From positions 1 to 64,000 of the forward strand of contig NZ_FORD01000003.1 in NCBI RefSeq assembly GCF_900113925.1: 64,000 nt of DNA. The letters are read 5' to 3'. Source of the stretch: Nitrosomonas sp. Nm34. GTDB lineage: Bacteria; Pseudomonadota; Gammaproteobacteria; Burkholderiales; Nitrosomonadaceae. Position numbers and translations under genes: made by a program. Within the stretch, counting starts at the first letter, position 1. Each line of letters begins with the position of its first letter. This document shows, piece by piece, positions 42,643 through 50,415 of the stretch. The notes beneath the pieces are model-generated. The model saw nothing but the letters and a program-made list of their open reading frames with translations, was not told the origin of the DNA and searched no databases.

Positions 42643-43374
42643 ATGGGACATGATTCATTAGGTGGTGGACACGGAAATGGGCATGGAAATGGACACGGAA
42701 ATGGACATGGAAATGGGCATGGGAATGGACATGGAAATGGAAATGGGAATGGGAATGGGAATGGACATGGTAATGGGCATGGAAATGGACACGGAAATGG
42801 ACATGGAAATGGGCATGGGAATGGGAATGGGAATGGGAATGGGAATGGACATAATGAACAAAACACTCTAAATCTTAAAGAGATATTAGATCAGCTTTTA
42901 AAGGATCATACTCCAGATCATGGTCATAAGGTTGATGCACATTTAGAATATCTTAACCAATCGAAAGATGTTGAGTATTTAGAATACACAGGAAATTCAC
43001 AGCATTTACAATATTTAGAAAGCTCAGAGCATTCTCAATATTTAAATATTGATGTGGAAGATTATGAAATTCCTGCTTTGCATCAGCTTGATAGTGGTGG
43101 CTATGGTAGTGATTCTCTAGTTGGTGGCTATGGTGATGACATCATCAATCTTGGTGGGCTTGGTGATCACATTATTCAGATTAATAATGACCATCTACCC
43201 TTCCAACTCGGTGATATTCATGCTGGTGCAGATATGAACCTGTCCTTTACTCATGTTTCCCAGATCAATAATAGCTTTACCTTTGAATTCACGGATGGGA
43301 ATTCATCGATTACGTTAGTTGGTGTATCTGCTAGCGAAATTACTACCCATCTGGAGATATTCAATTTGGTTTAA
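42643..43374 (+). CDS. HGNG-repeat protein with RTX-like motifs
   Basis: The 243-residue protein has no signal peptide. Residues 9-72 are tandem HGNG and NGNG units. A helical stretch follows (about 75-90), then a region where YL recurs every 8-12 residues (LEYLNQS, VEYLEYT, LQYLESS, SQYLN). GGYGSDSLVGGYGDDIINLGG (positions 43099-43161 in DNA) resembles RTX calcium-binding repeats, and the last 60 residues are beta-strand-like as in type I secretion substrates. A secreted, metal-binding surface or matrix protein is plausible but inferred. A terminator follows directly. No transporter genes are adjacent. Confidence 0.7.
   Translation: MGHDSLGGGHGNGHGNGHGNGHGNGHGNGHGNGNGNGNGNGHGNGHGNGHGNGHGNGHGNGNGNGNGNGHNEQNTLNLKEILDQLLKDHTPDHGHKVDAHLEYLNQSKDVEYLEYTGNSQHLQYLESSEHSQYLNIDVEDYEIPALHQLDSGGYGSDSLVGGYGDDIINLGGLGDHIIQINNDHLPFQLGDIHAGADMNLSFTHVSQINNSFTFEFTDGNSSITLVGVSASEITTHLEIFNLV
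42662..42852 (+). repeat. 12-bp minisatellite coding HGNG units
   Basis: Units of the form GGACATGGAAAT or GGGCATGGGAAT are repeated in tandem. A larger block with GGACACGGAAATGGACATGG followed by GGGCATGGGAATGG occurs twice (from about 42697 and 42788), showing a segmental duplication. Repeat number is likely to vary between strains by slippage, in steps that keep the frame. Confidence 0.8.
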
Positions 43375-43406
43375 TTAAATCAACATATGTAGCATATGTT
43401 CTAGAT

Positions 43407-43435
43407 AGCCCGCAAGAAATATGCGGGCTTTTTTT
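43407..43435 (+). terminator. intrinsic terminator after the HGNG-repeat gene
   Basis: AGCCCGCA and TGCGGGCT are perfect arms around a 7-nt loop, followed by seven Ts. A separate perfect inverted repeat, AACATATG-TAG-CATATGTT, lies just before it at 43382-43400. Confidence 0.88.
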
Positions 43436-44049
43436 ATAACCCAAAAAAATTATTGTGTATAGACATTTCATATATTCCGATCGATAGAGATTTAATGACA
43501 AAAAATATATTGATGCTGGCAATACTTATTATATATGACTAAAGCAAGCATTTTGGTGTGAGCCTGGCGCTGGTGAGCCGCACATAAAATCAGCGGAAAA
43601 GAAAAAGAATGTCAAATATGAGGCATGGTCCTATACATAGCTCTATCATCTGCTTAATTCTTCACCGGCATAGCACAATTAGGAAACTTCGCTTTCTCTC
43701 GAATATCCAATTAATACGTAGTATTACCAAGAAAACACTTATGGCGTGCAATGCGAATCACAGGTTGATCTCCATATAACAGGATATCCTCAAATAGGAC
43801 TGTCATTGTTTCGAAGATATGAAATGGCAAACCATGACACAACACACCCAATTGGTGTTAAAAGAAAGCTATGCCATATTAGCAAACTTTTATATCGTCG
43901 ATATCGTTGAGCTTGACAATCTCAAAAAGATCGGAAAAGTTATTATGATCATAGACGCTTACAGAGATATCAAGACGAAACGCTATTGGGACGTTCCAGA
44001 AGGGATTGCTTGATGCACTTTACTTTAATTGCAGAAGGTCATCGCTATT
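43436..44049. other. stretch with one doubtful small ORF
   Basis: No supported gene. A 64-codon frame at 43819-44013 (plus) has no good ribosome-binding site and no recognised domain; it may be chance or decayed sequence. Confidence 0.4.
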
Positions 44050-44745
44050 ATGCCAAACATTCTAATTACCGGTAGTAATCGCGGACTCGGCTTGGAGTGG
44101 TGCCGTCAGTATGCGGCGACAGGTTGGCGGGTTTTCGCCACTTGCCGATTTCCTGCACAAGCGGAAGAATTGCAACAGCTGGAAATCGAACACAATACCT
44201 TAACCATACATCGGCTGGATGTCACCGATTCCGATCAAATTGGCGCCTTGGCAAGAGAACTTGCGGACTATCCTATCGATCTCTTGATCAACAATGCGGG
44301 AGTTTATTTCGAGAAATACATTCAGCCAGAGCAGGACATTGATTATGCAGCCTGGTCCCACACTTTCTGCGTGAATACGATGAGCGCATTGCGCGTGAGC
44401 CGCACGTTCCTTGATCATTTGCGTCATAGTCAAAAGCGTTTAATTGTTGCAATCAGTAGCCACATGGGCTCCATTGCCGAGATCGAAAGTCCCGGTAGTT
44501 ACTACTATCGCTCCAGTAAAGCGGCGTTGAATGCCACCATGAAGGGATTTTCATTAGAGCTAAGACCGCAGCAGATAGGAGTATTATTGCTGCATCCCGG
44601 TTGGGTACGAACGCGGATGGGCGGTCCGGATGCGCCACTGACTACCCAAGAGAGCGTCAAAGGGATGCGCGCTCTAGTCGACGCCTTTGCCTTGGCAGAT
44701 AGCGGTCGCTTCTTCCGCTATGATGGCAGCGAAATCCCTTGGTAA
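44050..44745 (+). CDS. short-chain dehydrogenase/reductase
   Basis: The 231-residue protein has the Rossmann motif ITGSNRGLGLEW at the start, the structural LINNAGVYFEK, and the catalytic residues Ser in AISSHMGS and YxxxK in YYRSSKAAL. It is an NAD(P)-dependent oxidoreductase of the C-factor-like SDR group; the substrate is unknown. I choose ATG 44050, with AGAAGG 9 nt upstream; an in-frame ATG at 44029 would only add 7 residues. Confidence 0.9.
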   Translation: MPNILITGSNRGLGLEWCRQYAATGWRVFATCRFPAQAEELQQLEIEHNTLTIHRLDVTDSDQIGALARELADYPIDLLINNAGVYFEKYIQPEQDIDYAAWSHTFCVNTMSALRVSRTFLDHLRHSQKRLIVAISSHMGSIAEIESPGSYYYRSSKAALNATMKGFSLELRPQQIGVLLLHPGWVRTRMGGPDAPLTTQESVKGMRALVDAFALADSGRFFRYDGSEIPW

Positions 44746-44908
44746 TAAGACAAACTGTACCAGGAATGATCTGTTGAGCCGCTTGAGTAGTTTAAGTTGG
44801 GCGGACCTGTCTCGCCACGGCGTAGGGAATTTGCGTTAAGCTGTATGCTTTATACATGCGTTATAGAAAAAAAGAGGTGTAATTTTTAATGCATAAAATG
44901 GTGTGGTG

Positions 44909-45304
44909 ATGATGGGCAGAATCTGGGAGCTTTTTGAATCACGCGTAAGTCATCTTCGTTTTCAGGATGAAAAAGTAGAGCTACATTTTCCCTTTACCTA
45001 CATTCATTTGGAACACAAGCCGGCTGTCGTCTGGAGCCAGGAGGTGATAATGCTTATGGAGCATGCTCAGCTTGAGGTACCGTTACCACCACTGCCCAAT
45101 ACTGTGATCGAGGGTTATTTAGAGCTGAACGGGAAACATTATGAGCCGATCCCGCTTCCGCTACCTCAGACTCATACTCATCCTCAAAAGCAGAGTAGCC
45201 GATTATATTTGCAATTTGCTGATGAAAGTGTACTGGCGTTACATGGAGAGCATTTGGAAATCAGACTGGTGGGCGAAAAGCTATTTTTGAGCGATCGATC
45301 ATGA
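44909..45304 (+). CDS. conserved-looking protein of unknown function
   Basis: A 131-residue soluble protein, with beta-strand-like segments (VELHFPFTYIHLEH; LYLQFADESVLALHGEHLEI) and a proline-rich middle (VPLPPLPNTV; PIPLPLPQT). No domain is recognised. Start choices cluster at 44903 (GTG), 44909 and 44912 (ATG); none has a strong ribosome-binding site. The gene stands alone after the SDR. Confidence 0.6.
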   Translation: MMGRIWELFESRVSHLRFQDEKVELHFPFTYIHLEHKPAVVWSQEVIMLMEHAQLEVPLPPLPNTVIEGYLELNGKHYEPIPLPLPQTHTHPQKQSSRLYLQFADESVLALHGEHLEIRLVGEKLFLSDRS

Positions 45305-45576
45305 GATCGAAGAACAAAAATATTTGAAATATGGTTACAAATTTATTCGAAAAATAAACTCTAAAAAGATCAAGTGCTCATTCTCATAGCAGCTTTTATT
45401 TTCGCCATATGGTGCCATGAGTGACAATACTGAGCTGATTTGCTGGCTGCTTCACCCTCCATTTCTTCAGCGATCTTCTTCGTTACTGGCCAATTAATCA
45501 TAAAACTTTAATAGCTAAGGGCTAAAAGCTAAGCAAATTAGGTAAGTATATTGTTTTGCTTGGTCGTAATACTTTA
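45305..45576. other. intergenic stretch
   Basis: AT-rich sequence between a plus-strand gene and the 3' end of the minus-strand Nudix pseudogene. Nothing recognisable is seen. Confidence 0.4.
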
Positions 45577-46074
45577 TTACTCAAAATAATGCGCCACTTC
45601 TGTATTTTTCGGTATGTAGTCAAGTTGTTGCATTAATCTTTCAAGAAATGGTCGCTGCCCTTTCAGGATTTTCTTCTTAGCCTCCTGTACTTCAAACCAT
45701 CGCGCTCTATCGACTTCAGAAAACTGCTGAATTTTGCCGCTCCTGGGTGGCCATTCCATGCTAAACAGGTTACTTACGAGGTTTGAAATGTCAAAATCAT
45801 GTTTTAGAGCCCATGCATGCACTATTTTCCGACTAGGCTGTTTTATTTCACCCAGGTCAATAAACATGCCGTCTACTTCATGTCCTGTTTCCTATCGAAA
45901 CTCTCGTTTAGCCGCAGCGAGCGGATCTTCATCTTTTTCATATATCCCTTTTGGGATTGACCATGCTCCCTCTTCCCTTTTCGCCCAGTGAGGCCCGCCA
46001 GGATGAACCAGCATGACTTGAAGCTTGCCATCAATAAAGCGGTACAAAATAATACCTGCACTTTGAATGCTCAT
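45577..46074 (-). pseudogene. Nudix hydrolase gene with in-frame stop in the Nudix box
   Basis: The minus strand encodes an N-terminal part (SAGIILYRFIDGKLQVMLVH, then GIYEKDEDPLAAAKREFR) and, after one TAG (45894-45892) in the same frame, the continuation ETGHEVDGMFIDLGE to the C-terminus at 45577. The Nudix box GX5EX7REUXEEXGU is intact except that the first Glu of the EE pair, a metal-binding residue, is replaced by the stop, a one-base GAG-to-TAG change. The rest matches small bacterial NTP pyrophosphohydrolase-like Nudix proteins of about 165 residues. It is probably a recent pseudogene, unless the codon is read through or is a sequencing error. Confidence 0.85.
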
Positions 46075-46249
46075 GAGTTAACTCTACAAAACTCACTAAT
46101 TATGTCGAGAACAAAATCTATATCTCTGCTGCCTTTCTAGACGCATATTTAGGCACCTATATCACCATTAAATGTAAGGTGAGAAAAGAAAAAGGAAACA
46201 AAATTCTAAACTTGATAAGGCAGCATCAAAGAAATTAACCTCTATATAA

Positions 46250-47245
46250 CTACTTTTCCGGGGTAGGTGTTTCGGCTCCCGGGAAAATACCCACCCGAGC
46301 GATGCCATCGCTACCAATGACGCCGCGGTACATTCCTATGGTATTGAAGCACATGGCATGATTGCCTTCTGCATCCAACACAATCAAGCCACCATCACCC
46401 CCCATGGCGGCAATTTCTGCTAGCACATTATTGGCCGCATCGGCAATCGGTTTATGCTGTAATCGCACCTGTGCTGCCGTATGGAACGCAGCTGCCGCTC
46501 GAATGAACATTTCTCCCGTGCCAGTGGCAGATACTGCAACCGAGCGATTGTCCGCATAAGTACCGGCCCCAATGATCGGCGAATCTCCCACGCGTCCGAA
46601 ACGCTTGTTCGTGAGTCCGCCCGTTGATGTACCAGCAGCGAGATTACCGTGACGATCCAGCGCCACGGCACCCACCGTACCGCGCTTTTCATGCTCGTCT
46701 GGCAATAGTACACCAGCATCGTGATCGCGCAGTACGTGTTCTTTGGCAATCGCTTTTTGTAACTGATCCCAGCGGAATTGTGTATAAAAATAAGATGGAT
46801 CTACGATCGCAAGGCCCTGTTCAGCAGCAAAGGCTTCAGCGCCCTCGCCCATCAGCATCACATGCGTGCTTTTTGTCATCACGGCATGAGCAGCAAGGAT
46901 CGGATTGCGGATTGTTGTGACCGCAGCAACAGCCCCAGCCATGAGTGTAGAGCCCTCCATAATCGATGCCTCCAGTTCGTTGCGGCCAGTATGGCTGAAC
47001 ACCGAGCCTTTGCCAGCATTAAATAAGGGGCAATCTTCCATCACCACGATTGCCGCAATCACAGCATCAATGCTGCTGCCACCTGCTGCAAGTACCGCAT
47101 AACCCGCCATTAAGGATTGAGCGAGCGCCTGTGTGTAAGCGTGCTCGAGTTCTGCTTTCAACTTACCACGCTTAATAGCGCCAGCGCCACCGTGAATGAC
47201 CAACCGGATGGGTGAGATATCAGCCATTACGGAGTTAATTCCCAT
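46250..47245 (-). CDS. iaaA: isoaspartyl peptidase/L-asparaginase (Ntn hydrolase)
   Basis: The 331-residue protein matches plant-type asparaginases that mature by self-cleavage. It has the start LVIHGGAGAIKRG, the cleavage site HEKRGTVGAVALD (catalytic Thr after Gly), and the substrate loop RVGDSPIIGAGTYAD followed by SATGTGE. Members cleave isoaspartyl dipeptides and asparagine. No signal peptide is seen. GGGAG lies 5 nt before ATG 47245; an ATG at 47227 is the alternative. Confidence 0.92.
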   Translation of the reverse strand: MGINSVMADISPIRLVIHGGAGAIKRGKLKAELEHAYTQALAQSLMAGYAVLAAGGSSIDAVIAAIVVMEDCPLFNAGKGSVFSHTGRNELEASIMEGSTLMAGAVAAVTTIRNPILAAHAVMTKSTHVMLMGEGAEAFAAEQGLAIVDPSYFYTQFRWDQLQKAIAKEHVLRDHDAGVLLPDEHEKRGTVGAVALDRHGNLAAGTSTGGLTNKRFGRVGDSPIIGAGTYADNRSVAVSATGTGEMFIRAAAAFHTAAQVRLQHKPIADAANNVLAEIAAMGGDGGLIVLDAEGNHAMCFNTIGMYRGVIGSDGIARVGIFPGAETPTPEK

Positions 47246-47484
47246 TTTTCTCCCAAGATAAACGTATTGAGCTTGTTTTTAATATCCATGAATCATTCTA
47301 AAATTACCATTGACTACTTGATTATAGAAATCTCTTATAGAAATCTCTTCGAGATTTTCTCATTCTCCAAAATGGTAAGACTGCTGCGAAGTGTATTTTA
47401 TGTCACTGCAAACACAAATACTGTGTTGCGCTCGTTGCAGAGAACTGCCCTGCGGTTCCATAAAGATCGGCGAGCGTCATGCCG

Positions 47485-47522
47485 GCCCTGCCTGCCGTAT
47501 CAGGCAGGGCTGCATGGCAGCC
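47485..47522. other. overlapping GC-rich hairpins
   Basis: GCCCTGCCTG/CAGGCAGGGC (47485-47510) is a perfect 10-bp stem with a 6-nt loop. GGCTGC/GCAGCC (47508-47522) is a second perfect stem sharing three bases with it. They lie about 40-75 nt past the stop of the dihaem gene on the minus strand, without a T-run. They could be a 3' end structure for that mRNA. Confidence 0.5.
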
Positions 47523-47560
47523 CTGAACCAATCCGCTCGTCTAAGCACCGCCTCGCCACG

Positions 47561-49126
47561 TCAGCGTGTCTTCAAGAACTCCGTCAGAGCATGCTTCTCC
47601 TCGCTGGAAAGTTCTACACCAAAATAATGCCCTTGATTTTCAATCAAATCCGGGCAGAGATTAGCACCACTGTTGGGATCGATATGAGCGAACTGGGCAA
47701 TAGGCGTTCCCACTGGTAGCGTCACAATACCGGATGGAGTTGGCAATTGCACTAAGTCGGTAGTCCGCTGGATCGACCCGGGTTCGTCCCGTTTGTCAGG
47801 GTTTAACAACAGATCCATCGCGTCCTGATAAGCTGTGATAAGGCTGGCGACTGACGGATCGCCAGGGTGGCGGCCCAATCGATTATTGTGGAAGAACGGG
47901 GCTGTTGCCCATATACCAACCAGGGGCATGTCACGGTAGAAACCTGGCCCGCCAGTAGGCCGCTCCTTATATTGGTCCGAGGAAAAAGCGGCCCAGATGT
48001 GTCCAGCCATCCAGTTGGTAGTCCGGGCGCGGCAACTGTTCGTACCAATTTCCGAGAATGGATGCATCAAATCATCGGAGAGCACGTTGTGCTTGAGAGA
48101 ACGGTCTCCATCCGAGTGACAGGATGCACACGCGCGCGAAAAGACTTTCTTGCCTGTACCAACGACCTTCCAGTCGATAAAGTTAGCACCCTCCGGAGCA
48201 TTCACCAGACTTGGAGGACGAGGCGTTTGCAGGAAGGCGCAGAGTTTTCCTACCGACTCCTCTGCCTTCAGCAGCTCAGGACATACCTGCCTGCACTCAG
48301 CAAGATCGATGGGCGTCTGACTTCCTCCAGGGCCATTAGCAAGGTGCCCAACCATGCACTCTGCCGCACACATACCTATGTTGAAATAAACCCGAATGGC
48401 TGCCTGCTCACAACCGATATCATCCTCTCCTCCCTGCCCGTTGCGATGAACACGAGCAGGCTCGCCATTCATAGTCACATCAAAAAATGGACGGTCCGGC
48501 ACGGACCAGATCGGCGTAATCATCCCGGGATTATTGATGTGATCGTTTTCTAATAAGGTGGTATCTACGGTGCCTGGCGCCCAGCTGGAGAAAATCTGGT
48601 AGCGGGGATCGTGCGGTGAAAGGTGGCCTTTGAAGATTTTCCCGATCTGCAGAAACTGATTACCGACAGTGGGGTGAATATTTTCCTGCTGTGGACGGTT
48701 CGGGTTTGCAGGAGGACGCACAGGATCAAACCCCGCATGGCAAGCAGCACAAGTAACCCCAATGAGGGGCGCCCCTCCGGAAGGATTGGGAAATTTGCGC
48801 ACCCCAATAACACCGGTAGACTCGGGATCAGCGCATTTATCGAGGTAACCGGTCAATGCATCGCCTGGAGTACAATCTGGGTCATTGATAACCCCATACT
48901 CGTCGAACCGGTTATCTCGTGGCGTAGTTAACATTTGATCAAAACCAAAACGGAGACTGAAAGGCGGGTTAGGCAAAATAATACTGAAGAAATGCTCACC
49001 ACCGAACGTGCTCTTAAACCAAACGTCGCGTCCCTCGGCCACATCTTGACTGTTTCCTGCAAAACATGTCCCAAGGACAAGAAGTGTAATGAAGTACGCT
49101 GTAATAGCTGATAGCATTTTTTTCAT
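47561..49126 (-). CDS. exported dihaem cytochrome c peroxidase/RoxA-like protein
   Basis: The 521-residue protein starts at ATG 49126, preceded by AAGGAGG at a good distance, and has a signal peptide ending near LGTCFAG. Two haem sites are seen, CAACH (about 130) and CASCH (about 334). The segment NWMAGHIWAAFSSDQYK and WATAPFFHNNRLGRHPG is of the type found in RoxA-like dihaem proteins and relatives of bacterial cytochrome c peroxidase. A pair of extra cysteine clusters (GMCAAEC; ECRQVCPEL) lies between. It should be periplasmic. Whether it is a peroxidase or a dioxygenase-like enzyme cannot be read from the sequence. Confidence 0.82.
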   Translation of the reverse strand: MKKMLSAITAYFITLLVLGTCFAGNSQDVAEGRDVWFKSTFGGEHFFSIILPNPPFSLRFGFDQMLTTPRDNRFDEYGVINDPDCTPGDALTGYLDKCADPESTGVIGVRKFPNPSGGAPLIGVTCAACHAGFDPVRPPANPNRPQQENIHPTVGNQFLQIGKIFKGHLSPHDPRYQIFSSWAPGTVDTTLLENDHINNPGMITPIWSVPDRPFFDVTMNGEPARVHRNGQGGEDDIGCEQAAIRVYFNIGMCAAECMVGHLANGPGGSQTPIDLAECRQVCPELLKAEESVGKLCAFLQTPRPPSLVNAPEGANFIDWKVVGTGKKVFSRACASCHSDGDRSLKHNVLSDDLMHPFSEIGTNSCRARTTNWMAGHIWAAFSSDQYKERPTGGPGFYRDMPLVGIWATAPFFHNNRLGRHPGDPSVASLITAYQDAMDLLLNPDKRDEPGSIQRTTDLVQLPTPSGIVTLPVGTPIAQFAHIDPNSGANLCPDLIENQGHYFGVELSSEEKHALTEFLKTR

Positions 49127-49431
49127 ATCTGTCCTCCTTAAAAACGGCATTTCCACCAAAGGATAAAAAAATGACCACCCTATAACAATAGAATGAATGA
49201 ATGGTTAAATGCCACAATGTTAGGTTTAAACTTCTCCAGAAAAATTGTGCCTCGTTTCAATCTGGTAATGCTTTAATATTTTGATATAGTTTATTATCCC
49301 GAGTGAATAGTTTTTAAAAAATGAGCCGTATGCGTGTAATTGCAAATCGCAATTGGTATAAATATATTGCTATACTGCGTTATCTCTAACTATTCCCTCT
49401 CAATTCATAAACATCGATACTTTATACCTAA
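49127..49431. other. intergenic stretch upstream of the dihaem gene
   Basis: AT-rich; contains the AAGGAGG ribosome-binding site of the dihaem gene at its left edge. No operator or RNA gene is recognised. Confidence 0.45.
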
Positions 49432-49971
49432 TCATGTTTCTTCGAACTCGTCAAGAATTTGCTCGTATAACTGCCGATCAGCATCACTGAACAAAACAAA
49501 GCGGATATGCTTAACCATCAAAAGCCTGGGAAGCATATTGAAAATTGTCTGAAAGGCGATCCTGGTAGCTAATTCCAAGGGAAAGCCAAAAAAGCCCGTC
49601 GAGATTGCCGGAAAAGCAATAGATCGGATGCGATTATTCTCGGCCAATTGCAGCGCATTATGATAACAAGAGGATAACAACTCATCAGAAGGCTCATCTT
49701 TACCGTAGACTGGCCCAAGACAATGAATAACATAACGGTTTGGTAGATTATGTGCTCCGGTTATGACCGCCTGACCAGGCAGAATAGGTGCGAACTTGCG
49801 GCATTCCTCTTCGAGGCCGGGGCCTGCTCCCCGATGAATCGCGCCTGCCACCCCTCCTCCCATTTGCAACATGGCGTTAGCCGCGTTAACAATGGCATCC
49901 ATATCAGCTTGAGCTGCAATATTCCCCTGAACACACTCAACCGTTACGCCGAAGAATTCACGCTTAATCAT
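49432..49971 (-). CDS. macro-domain protein (YmdB-like)
   Basis: A single macro domain of 179 residues: VECVQGNIAAQADMDAIVNA, AANAMLQMGGGVAGAIHRGA and the ligand loop FPAISTGFFGFP. Members bind ADP-ribose and remove O-acetyl or phosphate groups from its derivatives. GGGAG precedes the ATG. It is divergent from the kinase-RNase Z fusion gene, which is of interest because ADP-ribose-1''-phosphate is a by-product of some tRNA splicing routes. Confidence 0.93.
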   Translation of the reverse strand: MIKREFFGVTVECVQGNIAAQADMDAIVNAANAMLQMGGGVAGAIHRGAGPGLEEECRKFAPILPGQAVITGAHNLPNRYVIHCLGPVYGKDEPSDELLSSCYHNALQLAENNRIRSIAFPAISTGFFGFPLELATRIAFQTIFNMLPRLLMVKHIRFVLFSDADRQLYEQILDEFEET

Positions 49972-50033
49972 AAATTACTTCTCCCATCATTGGGTTAGAG
50001 TAAATTGATATCCTTAACCGCTTTACTCTTTTT

Positions 50034-50137
50034 ATTCCATTGCTAAATCAAAACTGGCTTTGCCGGCTTTATCTTACCGTATGATCGATACTGTCTGCGG
50101 CTCGCCTTTACGCCTTTTTTGATTGGGAAATAGTATT
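50034..50137 (+). repeat. MITE-like dispersed repeat, copy 6
   Basis: Starts ATTCCATTGCTAAATCAAAA with CTGGCTTTGCCGGCTTTATC and ends TTTGATTGGGAAATAGTATT; interior CTGTCTGCGGCTCGCCTTTA. It lies between the divergent macro-domain gene and the kinase-RNase Z gene. Confidence 0.75.
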
Positions 50138-50415
50138 ACACTTCAATGACTAGCTGTTGCAGTTTACTCTTTGTCCACCTGCTGAGTCGTGTCAGCCAAA
50201 CGGTTTAGCAGAAAGTCCAGGACGAGAACTTTGAGAGCAAATAATACCCACCCAGCTTCAGCAGATTGGCAGCGATGCCATTTTATGTTTAACAAAATCC
50301 AGCTTAGCTTTTTCTACCTATAGAAATGATTGGAAACTGCCTCAGTTAAAAAACTTTTGTGATCAAATTAAGACCAAAAGTCATCCAGCTTTTTGCACGT
50401 AAGGAGGGAGAATGC
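50138..50415. other. upstream region of the kinase-RNase Z fusion gene
   Basis: No gene is seen. The right edge has AAGGAGGG (50401-50408), an excellent ribosome-binding site that fixes the start of the next gene at 50416. Confidence 0.5.

Noticed and set aside
42636-42866. Pro/Phe-rich open frame antisense to the HGNG tract
   Set aside because: It is the mirror of a simple repeat and has no ribosome-binding site.
43819-44013. 64-codon open frame on plus
   Set aside because: It has a weak ribosome-binding site, no recognised domain and no supporting context.
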